Positions 1 through 8,245 of a stretch of DNA of 64,000 bases are shown in pieces. The notes under the pieces are model-generated. The model did not search any database and had not been told where the DNA came from. It saw nothing but the letters and a program-made list of their open reading frames with translations. Made by a program: the position numbers and the translations under genes. The first letter of the stretch is position 1. Every line of letters starts with the position of its first letter. The stretch comes from Selaginella tamariscina (taxonomy: Eukaryota > Streptophyta > Lycopodiopsida > Selaginellales > Selaginellaceae): contig PUQB01000040.1 in the NCBI GenBank assembly GCA_003024785.1, positions 144,978 to 208,977 of the forward strand, read 5' to 3'.

Positions 1-47
1 TCATGACTAGATTAGACTCATGACTAGATTAGCTTGGAGTTGTGAGC

Positions 48-90
48 ATAAAAGCTCCAACCTAATTGTTGTACAATCAGTTACTATCAA
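48..90 (+). promoter_or_regulatory. T1 LTR TATA box and predicted RNA start
   Basis: ATAAAAG at 48-54 is a TATA-like motif. Thirty bases from its first base, 78-90 reads CAGTTACTATCAA, the exact reverse complement of 769-781 just inside the LTR. A start near 78 would put this word at the RNA 5' end, as self-priming requires. The same arrangement is kept in the 3' LTR near 4497-4540. The start site is inferred, not measured. Confidence 0.6.
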
Positions 91-149
91 CACCAGTCAT
101 TCTACGATCATTCTTGTTCTTGTCTTGTCTTGCTCCTTTGCCTTCTGCT

Positions 150-710
150 CCTGTCTGGCTTCTGGATCCTATCCTGTTCCTGTCTCTCCTGGATCCTATC
201 CGGTTCCTGTCTTGCTCCTGAATCTTGTCCTGTTCTTGCCTCACTCCTGAATCCTGTCCTACTCCTGATTCCTGAGTTCCCAGTTCCTATTTTACTGTCT
301 TGCTCCAGTTCCTATCCTGCTCCCTGTCTTACTCCTGAGTTCCTAGTTCCTATCCTGCTCCGGTTCCTATCCAGCTCCTTGTCCTGCTATCCTACTCCGG
401 TTCCTATCCAGTTCCTTGTCCTGCTATCCTACTCCGTTCCTATCCTGCTCCTTGTCTGCTATCCTGCTCCTTGTCCTGCTATCCTGCTCCAGTTCCTATC
501 CTGCTCCTTGTCCTACTATCCTACTCCGGTTCCTATCCAGTTCCTTGTCCTGCTATCCTACTCCGGTTCCTATCCTGCTCCTTGTCCTGCTATCCTGCTC
601 CAGTTCCTATCCTACTCCTTGTCCTGCTATCCTGCTCCAGTTCCTATCCTGCTCCTTGTCCTACTCCTGAGTTCCTAGTTCCTGTCTTGTTTCCTATCCT
701 GCTCCTGAGT
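150..710 (+). repeat. Pyrimidine-rich tandem array inside T1 LTR
   Basis: Degenerate tandem copies of a unit of about 25-35 bp made of GTTCCTATCCTGCTCC and CTTGTCCTGCTATCC words. The top strand is almost free of purine runs. The same array sits at about 4600-5150 in the 3' LTR, with small indels between the copies. Apparent ORFs here (long runs of Ser, Cys, Tyr, Pro, Leu) are products of the repeat and are not genes. Confidence 0.85.
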
Positions 711-766
711 CAAGCCTTCCTCTTGGAATCCTGCTCACTTCCTGTTTCCTGGATCGTGGCTTGACA

Positions 767-781
767 GTTTGATAGTAACTG
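767..781 (+). other. T1 primer-binding site, candidate self-priming type
   Basis: Directly follows the LTR end TTGACA. It does not resemble the usual tRNA-iMet site (TGGTATCAGAGC). Bases 769-781 (TTGATAGTAACTG) are perfectly complementary to 78-90 in the LTR. This is the Tf1-type arrangement, where the RNA 5' end folds back to prime minus-strand synthesis. Confidence 0.6.
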
Positions 782-859
782 CTTCATAGTTCTCCGTTTT
801 CCACTACCTTTTTCTTGATTCTTTTCCTTCATTTTCCTCTTTTTTTTCTTTCATAGATC

Positions 860-1646
860 ATGGCCGTTTTTGAGCAGATTCAACGCGAGCACCAAATGTT
901 GCTTCATGAGCTGGCCACTTTGCGCCAAGTGGTCACCGATCTGCAAGGCTCCACCCATGCGGCACATGCAGCTGCTGATGCATCCTCCAAGGCTCTGCGC
1001 AGGCTCTCTCTCAGCATCGGTGGTTCCTTCTTCATCGAACTTTTCTCCGGAGCCGAAGATCAGCATGCCAGAGAAAGTTCAGTGGCAACCGTGCCGATTT
1101 CCAAGGTTTCCTGAATCAGATCCGGCTCTTGATCCGCATGCAACCACGCCGCTACTCGACGATGCACAAAAGGTTGGCCTTTTGGCATCCTTACTAAGTG
1201 GATCTCCACGAGCTTGGGTTGCTCCCTTTGCTGGAGCGTGACGACCCATTGATGGAAGACTTTGAAGGTTCGTGGCTGCCTTTGAAGCCTGTTTGGAGAT
1301 CCTGATAAGTACCATTCTGCATGCACGAAGTTACGCAAGCTCACACAAGGATCCCGACCAGTTCTGTTATGCATCCGAATTTCAACAACTTTGCACGAAC
1401 GTTCCATGGGATGAGACTGCATTGATCGAACATTTCCGTTTTGGGTTGAGGGATGACGTGAAGGACCTTCTCCTTACGTTACCGGATGCCCAAACCTTAG
1501 CAGAGATCATCAACAGGCCGTTCGTTGTGACAACCGTTTGTTCGAACGTCGTCAGGAAAAATCCGTCAACAGTTCCTGCAAGTCAATCCTGCAGCTGTAG
1601 CACATGTTCCTGTGACACCTTCTGGAGTAGTCCCTATGGAGGTTGA
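860..1646 (+). pseudogene. T1 gag (capsid region), frameshifted
   Basis: Starts at an ATG at 860 with an amphipathic helix rich in Gln, His and Leu, typical of the gag N terminus in chromoviruses. The frame is lost near 1100 and resumes at about 1272-1646, where residues such as FCYASEFQQLC and ETALIEHFRFGLRDDVKDLL match the retrotransposon gag capsid pattern (helical, followed by a Gly-Leu-x-x-x-(V/I)-(K/R) type segment). At least two frameshifts are needed to read it through. It would assemble the virus-like particle around element RNA. Neighbours: it follows the LTR by about 90 bp and precedes the zinc knuckle. Identification rests on position and sequence style; no database search was possible. 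Confidence 0.7.
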
Positions 1647-1797
1647 GAAATACAAGCGTGGTCCACTTTCAGCTGCGGAAAAGCAACGCCGTCGTAGTGA
1701 GAACTTATGCTTGTATTGTGGTGAAGTAGGACACAAGGTGGCGGAATGTCCTGCTAAAGCCAAGAAGTTCAAGACGTGCGAAGTTGAAGCCGAAGTT
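1612..1797 (+). pseudogene. T1 gag zinc knuckle (nucleocapsid)
   Basis: Encodes CLYCGEVGHKVAEC, a perfect CX2CX4HX4C zinc knuckle that binds element RNA, preceded by a basic stretch (AAEKQRRRSENL). It lies in a different frame from the capsid part and from the protease, so gag-pol continuity is broken on both sides. Confidence 0.85.
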
Positions 1798-1799
1798 CA

Positions 1800-2207
1800 A
1801 TGTCCACTCCGTCTAGGAGCCGCGAAGTTGGACGTAAGTGCAGGCTCCATTGGTGTTGCTCATACCATTTCATCACTCAAGTTTCCTGTCACATTCGCCT
1901 CAATAACCGAGAGCTCAAGGAGTTTGCCCTGTTAGACACTGGTGCAAATGCATGTTTCATGGATGACACTTTTGCAGCTCAGCATGGCATTCCGGTGGTG
2001 AAGTTGAAGCGTGCAGTTCCTGTAGAGGTGGCCGATGGTCGTTTGATTGCTTCTGGCGCAGTTACCCACGCTACCACACCTCTCTCTTGCAGTCATGGCG
2101 CATTCAACTGTTCGATTTCCTTCAACTTGATCAAGACTCGGTCGACTCCCATCATTTTTGGCATGCCATGGTTCGTTGTTGCAAATCCAGATCGACTGGA
2201 GGTCTAG
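1800..2207 (+). pseudogene. T1 aspartic protease (retropepsin)
   Basis: The reading frame contains FALLDTGANACFMD, the catalytic D-T-G of retropepsins, and about 75 residues later IIFGMPWF, the hydrophobic-hydrophobic-Gly flap/C-terminal signature (usually ILGMPWL). Spacing and order match the Ty3/gypsy protease that cuts Gag-Pol. It is flanked upstream by the zinc knuckle in another frame and downstream by a proline- and serine-rich region. The protease itself looks intact over about 100 residues, but it is not connected to an open gag or pol frame. Confidence 0.85.
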
Positions 2208-2328
2208 GACGCTCACGTTTTCCTCTCCAGCAGCCAAGATCAATCCTGTACCTTCCTGCGTGCAGGATACATCCTTGGTGTCTGAGGCAGTACAAGCTAC
2301 AGGATTGACTGTGCCTGTTCCTGTATCA

Positions 2329-2740
2329 GTGTTGAAGACTCCTCCTCGACAGGATTCACCTCATGTCAGCTCCTCAGCACATCCGCAGGCTCTTCCACTC
2401 CTGTAAGTTTGCGGATTCCTGTACAGGGTTCTTCCAATCCTGTATCAGTGTCGAAAGTTCCTCCTCAACAGGATCCACCTCCTGTTGGTTCCTCAGCACA
2501 TCCGCAGGCTTTCTCCACTCCTGTAAGTTCGCGGATTCCTGTACAGGGTTCTTCCAATCCTGTATCAGTGTTGAAGACTTTCCTCCAAGATTCACCTCAT
2601 GTCAGTTCCTCAGCACATCCGCAGGCTTTCTCCATTCCTGTAAGTCGCGGATTCCTGTACAGGGTTCTTCCAATCCTGTATTAGTGTCAAGGTTCCTCCT
2701 CACAGGATTCACCTCTTTTCCGTTCATCAGCACTACAGTT
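2329..2740 (+). repeat. 120-bp tandem repeat in T1 pol, where RT should be
   Basis: Three full copies and a partial one, starting at about 2329, 2448, 2568 and 2684 (periods 119, 120, 116). Each unit carries TCCTCAGCACATCCGCAGGC and GCGGATTCCTGTACAGGG. In one frame each encodes about 40 residues with SSAHPQAFSTPVS and RIPVQGSSNPVSV, a proline/serine-rich linker. CCTGTA/TACAGG words continue on both sides (about 2230-2960). No RT motif (YxDD or the K-x-DG-x-R-x-C-x-DY region) occurs between protease and integrase. Confidence 0.85.
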
Positions 2741-2984
2741 CATCAGGCTCCAGCAGATTCAACACTCTACAGGACATCCGTTCGCAGTTGGCTACAGACG
2801 ACTTGGCAAGAATGTGTTCTCACACATTAGTCCTGACATTGCAAGTCCTCTTCCTCCAGTTCCCGTCAGACTACAACCTGTTCCCATACAGGATGGACTC
2901 CTGTACCGGGAAGGTCTCCTGTACGTTCCTGTTGGTGTTTGCAGGACTCGTGTGGTACAGGATTGTCATGATACCCGGCTACAG

Positions 2985-3800
2985 GACATTTTGGTGTGGC
3001 CAAGACAGTTGAGTTGGTGACTCGCAACTATTGGTGGCCTGGGTTGCGAGGTTTTGTGGAGAGGTTTGTACGGAGTTGTGACACTGTAACAGGTCGAAGA
3101 TGCCTCATCATGCACCCTCTGGTCTTCTTCGTCCTCTTCCTGTTCCTTCTGCTCCTTGGAGATCCATTTCTATGGATTTCCTCACAGATCTTCCTCCTTC
3201 TCGTGGATTCGATGCAGTTCTTGTGGTGGTTGACCGTTTCACCAAGCAGGCTCATTTCCTACCCTGCAACAAGACAGCTACAGGTCAGACAACTGCCGAG
3301 TTGGTGATCCGTGAGGTGTTCCGACACATGGTCTTCCTGAGAGCATTGTTTCCGATCGAGGTCCACAATTCATGTCCAAGTTTTGGCGAGAGCTTCTTCG
3401 GAGTCTACAGGTTAAAGCGGATCTTTCTTCAGGATATCACCCACAAACCGATGGGCAGTCCGAACGCACAATTCAGACCTTGAACAGTATCTTCGTTGCT
3501 TCATCAGTTACCAGCAGGACAACTGGTTGGACCTTCTTCCAATGGCGGAGTTTGCCTACAACAACTCCGTTCACGCATCTACAGGACAGACACCTTTCTT
3601 TGCTCTTACAGGCCACCATCCACGTTTTGACTTTGCTCCTCCCGCTTCTCCTTCTTCCGCTCCTGCAGTACAGGATCGTCTTCAGCATCTTCGGCAGGTA
3701 CAGGATGATCTCCAGGTTCACTTCAGCAGGCACAGGAACGGTACAAGCATCATGCTGATGCTCACCGTCAGCCGGCACCTGCATACAAGATTGGTGATCT
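2985..3800 (+). pseudogene. T1 integrase N-terminal and catalytic core, frameshifted
   Basis: RNYWWPGLRGFVERFVRSCDTV near 3017-3090 is the end of the HHCC zinc-binding region. The core follows in another frame: SISMDFLTDLPPSRGFDAVLVVVDRFTKQAHF (about 3160-3255) with the first catalytic Asp, then [21 protein letters not shown] (about 3430-3490) with the catalytic Glu, and [24 protein letters not shown]. At least three frameshifts interrupt it. The enzyme would insert element cDNA into the chromosome. Sequence style matches plant and fungal chromovirus integrases. Confidence 0.9.
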
Positions 3801-3801
3801 C

Positions 3802-4242
3802 GTGTGGCTTCTTCGTCGACACATTCGCACCAACAGGCCTTCTTCTAAGTTGGATTTTCAACGATTGGGCCCTTACAGGATCGTGGCGGAGGTAAATCCT
3901 GTAGCTTTCCGACTCGAGTTACCATCCACGGTGAAACTTCATCCTGTGTTTCACACCTCCTTGTTGGAGCCGTATCATCCTTCTTCTCTTCCTGGTCGTG
4001 CTTCTTCTCCTCCCCCTCCTGTGGTCATTGCTGGTGAACCTGAGTACGAAGTTGCAGCCATCCTTGATTCTCGTCTTCATCGCCGCCAACTTCAATACTT
4101 GGTGGATTGGAAAGGTTATTTGCCTACCGATCGCACTTGGGAACCTGCATCCAACTTACTCCATGCTTCTTCCAAAGTTGCTGCCTTCCATCGGCATTAT
4201 CCTGCTAAACCAGGTCCTAAGACTCGTGGAACTCGTCCTTAG
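3802..4242 (+). CDS. T1 integrase C terminus with chromodomain (open fragment)
   Basis: An open 146-residue reading frame. It begins with the GPY/F module (RPSSKLDFQRLGPYRIVAEVNPVAFRLELP), then FHTSLLEPYHPSSLP, and ends with a chromodomain: EYEVAAILDSRLHRRQLQYLVDWKGYL, then a W-E-P segment (TWEPASNL). The aromatic residues of the chromodomain cage (Y, W, W) are present. Known of the family: these chromodomains steer integration, often to heterochromatin. The frame stops 11 bp before the LTR, overlapping the polypurine tract, as in intact elements. The real protein would be the C-terminal end of a Gag-Pol polyprotein, so the ATG at 3802 is not a true start. Confidence 0.9.
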   Translation: MWLLRRHIRTNRPSSKLDFQRLGPYRIVAEVNPVAFRLELPSTVKLHPVFHTSLLEPYHPSSLPGRASSPPPPVVIAGEPEYEVAAILDSRLHRRQLQYLVDWKGYLPTDRTWEPASNLLHASSKVAAFHRHYPAKPGPKTRGTRP

Positions 4243-4253
4243 GGAGGAGGTGC
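4241..4253 (+). other. T1 polypurine tract
   Basis: AGGGAGGAGG directly before the 3' LTR start TGTCACAAC; it would prime plus-strand DNA synthesis. Confidence 0.8.
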
Positions 4254-5205
4254 TGTCACAACCCGATACAGGATCAGGATACAGGATTCCGCAGGATACA
4301 GGATGATACAGGATACGGATGAGATTTCGATACAGGATACGGGTTACAGGATATGCCTGCAGGATATTCCTACAGGATATACCTATAGGATATTCCTATA
4401 GGATATGCCTATAGGATATGCCTAGAGGATAAGGGACACTATTCTTAGCTCATGACTAGATTAGACTCATGACTAGATTAGCTTGGAGTTGTGAGCATAA
4501 AAGCTCCGACCTAATTGTTGTACAATCAGTTACTATCAACACCAGTCATTCTACGATCATTCTTGTTCTTGTCTTGTTCTTGTCTTGTCTTGCTCCTTTG
4601 CCTCCTGCTCCTGTCTGCTTCCGGATCCTATCCTGTTCCTGTCTCTCCTGGATCCTATCCAGTTCCTGTCTTGCTCCTGAATCCTGTCCTGTTCTTGCCT
4701 CACTCCTGAATCCTGTCCTACTCCTGATTCCTGAGTTCCCAGTTCCTATTGCTGTCTTGCTCTGTTCCTATCCTGCTCCCTGTCTTACTCCTGAGTTCCT
4801 AGTTCTATCCTGCTCCGGTTCCTATCCAGCTCCTTGTCCTGCTATCCTACTCCGGTTCCTATCCAGTTCCTTGTCCTGCTATCCTACTCGGTTCCTATCC
4901 TGCTCCTTGTCCTGCTATCCTGCTCCAGTTCCTATCCTGCTCCTTGTCCTGCTATCCTACTCCGGTTCCTATCCAGTTCCTTGTCCTGCTATCCTACTCC
5001 GGTTCCTATCCTGCTCCTTGTCCTGCTATCCTGCTCCAGTTCCTATCCTGCTCCTTGTCCTGCTATCCTGCTCCAGTTCCTATCCTGCTCCTTGTCCTAC
5101 TCCTGAGTTCCTAGTTCCTGTCTTGTTTCCTATCCTGCTCCTGAGTCAAGCCTTCCTACTCTTGGAATCCTGCTCACTTCCTGTTTCCTGGATCGTGGCT
5201 TGACA
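4254..5205 (+). repeat. T1 3' LTR (complete, 952 bp)
   Basis: Begins TGTCACAACCCGATACAGG, ends CGTGGCTTGACA. The first 200 bp hold tandem GATACAGGAT and GGATATNCCTATA words (4262-4430), a second repeat family in the LTR. The rest matches 1-766 with small indels. Confidence 0.9.
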
Positions 5206-5220
5206 TCAGTTAGCCGGGCG

Positions 5221-5879
5221 GCGCGATTAATCCGGCCATTTCTTTTTTGTCTCTTAGAAGAGGTGGCGGATTAATCCCGCCACCATCTCTTTAATAGCCA
5301 TGGCAAAATTAATCCGGGCAATGCTTCTCTGCCTTTAAAAAAGAGCGGCGGGATTAATTCCGCCGATAACTTTCTCAACTATAAAGAGTTACCTGAATTT
5401 ATTAAAAAGAGTTGTCGGCGGGATTAATCCCGCCAACATTCTAAGAAGCAAAGAAGGGGTGGTGAGATTAATCTTGCCACCACTTCCCTATTTTAAAGAT
5501 TTGTGGGCAGGATTTGTCCCGCCGATCAGTTTCGGACGCAGAAAAGCATTGGCGGGATTAATCCCCACCACCCCCTTGAGATCTCTTTGAAATCATAGCT
5601 TCGAAGAGAGTTGTGGGTGGGATTAATCCCCCACCTATTCCCCGCTGTGAGAGTTGTGGGCGGGATTAATCCGCCGACTCTTCCTCGTGGAAGGTGTGCG
5701 GCAGGATTAATCCGCCACTCTTCCTCGTCGAGGGAGTCGGGCGGGATTAATCCCGCCGCTCTCTCCCCGGAGTCGGCGGCGGATTAATCCCGCCGACTCT
5801 CTCCGAAGGGGTTGAGTCGGCGGCGGGATTAATCCCCACCGTTCCTCGTGAGGGAGTTGGGCGGGATTAATCCCGCCCA
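5221..5879. repeat. Array of about 15 GGCGGGATTAATCCCGCC palindromes
   Basis: Copies centred on ATTAAT recur every 35-90 bp (around 5221, 5265, 5343, 5417, 5461, 5551, 5612, 5655, 5698, 5738, 5775, 5818, 5859 and weaker ones). Some are extended by longer arms, for example GAGTCGGCGG with CCGCCGACTC near 5768-5800. Spacers are also related (CTCTTTGAAAT, CTTCCTCG). The array lies between the terminal region and the gene, where subterminal transposase-binding repeats usually sit. A matching array is at 47952-48416. Confidence 0.9.
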
Positions 5880-6183
5880 TCAGTTGTATTAATCAAAGCA
5901 TGAGATATTATCTCTATACATAATTATGTATTATTGCACATGCATATTATTAAGCAACCGCATTCAGATTTCTTAGAAATATTGCATAAACAGATATCAT
6001 AAATAACACAATTATTTATGTGCAGGACAATATGTTTAATACTGGAGATAAAGTATGTCTTCTTCGGAACAACGAGAGAAACTGTGGAAGTTCGAGATGA
6101 TAATGCATCATGTCACAATATTGCCCAAGGATCTTGTGTGTACGTATGGGTGAACACCATTTCAAGCATGTTGAGGTTCGGGA

Positions 6184-6654
6184 ATGGAATTTGAGGAGGG
6201 TTCTCCTGTATTGTGGAATTTGGATGAAGTCAAGGCTGACACAGAATATGCAGAGTCACAAACAAATAGTAGCACGAGTTTACCAGATGATGGCTTGCCT
6301 GCTGTGATGGATGAGGTGATTCTCTTTCTTCATGAGATTGAGGTTGGGAGAGGCATCATCACAGCTATAAATCCAATGGAAGCAGTGTCAGAAGAGAAAC
6401 TAGGGTCCGACTTCGTGGGTGTAGTTGTGACAGAGGTTTCACCTAATGGCACATTGCATCCTGGATCCCTCGTGAGGTGGCGAACATCTGAATTAAGACG
6501 GCAAGATGGTTCAACATATTCTGGGTTGGATTTCAATAATAACAACCCGGAAGAACAACTCATATTTGAAGAGGTTCCTTGCATTGGTCCTATTGTAAAA
6601 AAAGGCGATTCATGGGTTGTAGATCTTCCCCTGCAAGTTTCAGCAAGAGGGTAA
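6184..6654 (+). pseudogene. A1 transposase N-terminal region (open 156 aa)
   Basis: The longest undamaged piece of the 5' half. It is acidic and contains FVGVVVTEVSPNGTLHPGSLVRWRTSELRR, a beta-rich stretch of unknown function, and VVDLPLQVSARG at the end. It stops at 6654 while the next conserved block is in another frame at 6679, so there is an intron or frameshift between them. A further N-terminal piece in a different frame starts at 6031 (MFNTGDKVCLLRNNE). I do not recognise a domain in this part. Confidence 0.5.
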
Positions 6655-6678
6655 AGATGGATCCTACATCTTCCGAAA

Positions 6679-7143
6679 GTGTTACGAGCATTTCCACGAT
6701 TGACTGTTGCAAGAAGAAGTGTTGTCAGATGGCAGACCGGAATGAAATTACCCAATGTAGACATGTCTTTCGTACTCACCCAAAAGCAAAGGCATGAGTT
6801 TGTATATGCTGCACTAACTGGGTGTATTGATGGAATGGCCTCGGACACAGGTTATCAGAGTACATCCATGGTATTTAATAAGGTGGCCATCTGCTTCAAA
6901 GCTTGGTACAGTATATACGGGATCCCAAAGACCACGTTCTACCGTCGGAGGGATGAGTGGCTAGATGGAGCGCGAACCTCACATGGGAACACTCGCTTGG
7001 TCAAAACCCGCTCTCACATTATGGCAGCCATAGAGATACTCAAGGCTTTTGTGGAAGCAAATGCAGACAGGATGCCTCACAAACCACAAATGCAGGGGTC
7101 AGGGAAAATCTCAAGGTTTTGCCTTCAATCTACACTCAATTGA
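6679..7143 (+). pseudogene. A1 transposase helix-turn-helix-like segment
   Basis: Contains CFKAWYSIYGIPKTTFYRRRDEWLDG (about 6890-6970) and HGNTRLVKTRSHIMAAIEILKAFVEANADRMPHKP. The first part reads like a helix-turn-helix followed by a basic arm, the second like the amphipathic block that precedes the catalytic core in DUF7869 proteins. It likely binds DNA, perhaps the palindromes upstream (inference). The frame ends in a stop at 7143; the following conserved residues (YTQLKLCEHVNKCLSLMGLKQS) are in another frame. Confidence 0.6.
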
Positions 7144-7290
7144 AGCTGTGTGAACATGTGAACAAGTGCCTCAGTTTGATGGGGCTCAAGCAATCTGCAC
7201 TGGTACCTTCAACAACATATGGAATACTCATTTTAAGGATGTGGAGATTGCAAAACACTCTAGCTTTTCAAGTGTGACACTTGTACATCA

Positions 7291-7869
7291 TTGAAGGCTG
7301 CAGAGGCTTGTGCAAAAACCTTGGTGGAGATCACTACCATTCAAAAGAAGATGGAGGCCCACATGATTGCACAACAAACTTGCCGGTCTCAGTACTATGC
7401 ACACCGCATGCTTTCTGTGTCACGCCCATCAGAGTACCTGTGCTTGATCCATGACAAGATGGATCATTCAAAGACCAGCATTCCAAAGCTCTTTGCAACA
7501 CCAAAGTGCCTTGGAAATGTCATGAAACTTCCGATTTCATTGACAGGTGTGCTAACACATGGACACGGTTGTGAGTCATATGGACACTTTTCACTTCCAC
7601 ATTGGTCTAGCGACTCCAATTTCACTATTGGGTCGTTGGCCATGTGTTTCAGAAACCTTGAAGCCCACTCACAGACAAGTCCTATCAGTGATCTCAAAGT
7701 GAAGAAACAACACCTTCAACCTGCTCTCATGAACACGTCTGCACTTGAGGCTACTTGGGAATATGAGAGGCATTGTCAGCACCTGCACAAAAAACAGATG
7801 GCCCTGTTGAGAGTTCAGGTTCAGTGGAGGGATCTAGCTCAAATAGTGTGTGTCCTCAACATCAAATAA
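7291..7869 (+). pseudogene. A1 transposase catalytic core, first part
   Basis: A 192-residue open piece with YLCLIHDKMDHSKTSIPKLF (first acidic site), MKLPISLTGVLTHGHGCESYGHFSLPHW, and SDSNFTIGSLAMCFRNLE. This order is the DUF7869 pattern: acidic strand, hydrophobic strand with G-H-G, then a helical block. The frame runs into a stop at 7867-7869. The expected second site survives only in A2, as MDNYAGENKN at 48502-48531; A1 has lost about 14 bp there. Confidence 0.7.
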
Positions 7870-7914
7870 GCTTCCTCGTCATTTGCTTTTACAGATGGTA
7901 AGAACAAAAATAAG

Positions 7915-7968
7915 GTAAATCATTTTACTTAAGGGTTTCTCAAGCTCATACTTACTTTTATTTTCTAG
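7915..7968 (+). other. Probable 54-bp intron in A1 transposase
   Basis: AAATAAG|GTAAATC at 7915 and TTATTTTCTAG|ATATG ending at 7968. Removing it joins the N-K-N block to YVLAYLSMLV, as the family order requires. In A2 the donor has changed from AAGGTAAAT to AATAAATAAAT and should be dead. Confidence 0.6.
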
Positions 7969-8245
7969 ATATGTGCTAGCATACTTGTCAATGCTTGTTG
8001 CCAAAGGTGTGTTTGAAACAATCACGCTCAGTTTCCTTATGGTTGGTCACACTCATGAAGATATTGATGCGTTCTTCAGCAAGGTCTCCAACTCTACAAA
8101 AAGGACAAGTGCACTTACCTTACCGCATATGATGAATCTTTTTGAAAATTGCATCTCCAAAAAAAGTTGTGCTTTGCTTGTGACTGAGGTGCCAGACTTC
8201 AAAAAATTTCTCAAGGAGTATATAAAAGAGGGAGTGATTCTTTAG
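7969..8245 (+). pseudogene. A1 transposase core with HTHEDID motif
   Basis: Reads YVLAYLSMLVAKGVFETITLSFLMVGHTHEDIDAFFSKVS, then TLPHMMNLFENCISKKSCALLVTEVPDFKKFL. The G-H-T-H-E-D-I-D-x-x-F-S motif is the most diagnostic DUF7869 signature and probably supplies the last acidic catalytic residue. It is open for 90 residues after the intron acceptor. The A2 counterpart (48585-48869) is very similar but has a short deletion after KVSN. Confidence 0.8.

Larger units (their letters stand above)
1..766 (+). repeat. T1 5' LTR (left-truncated by window edge)
   Basis: Nearly identical to 4450-5205. Ends in TTGACA at 766, where similarity to the 3' LTR stops. It holds a TATA-like motif and a long pyrimidine-rich array built from TCCTG-type words. 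Confidence 0.9.
1..5205 (+). mobile_element. Element T1: Ty3/gypsy chromovirus, RT-deleted
   Basis: Direct repeats at 1-766 and 4254-5205 are the two LTRs; position 1 corresponds to 4450, so about 196 bp of the 5' LTR lie outside the window. The 3' LTR reads TGTCA...TGACA. The internal region of 3487 bp carries, in order, gag remnants, a zinc knuckle, an aspartic protease, a tandem-repeat linker, integrase and a C-terminal chromodomain. Reverse transcriptase and RNase H, normally between protease and integrase, are missing. Frameshifts break every ORF except the last, so the copy is non-autonomous and dead. Known of the family: integrase followed by a chromodomain marks chromoviruses. The 3' LTR abuts A1 DNA, so T1 probably inserted into A1; TCAGT at 5206-5210 would be the right-hand target duplication, but its partner lies outside the window. 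Confidence 0.9.

Noticed and set aside
20-764. Long plus-strand ORFs rich in Ser, Cys, Tyr, Pro and Leu in both T1 LTRs
   Set aside because: They are open because the TCCTG-type tandem repeat contains no stop codons in these frames. They lie inside LTRs and are shifted by indels between the two copies.
5221-5879. Bacterial operator array or REP elements
   Set aside because: The context is a eukaryotic DNA transposon with introns and LTR elements on both sides; the repeat recurs only in the second copy of the same transposon.
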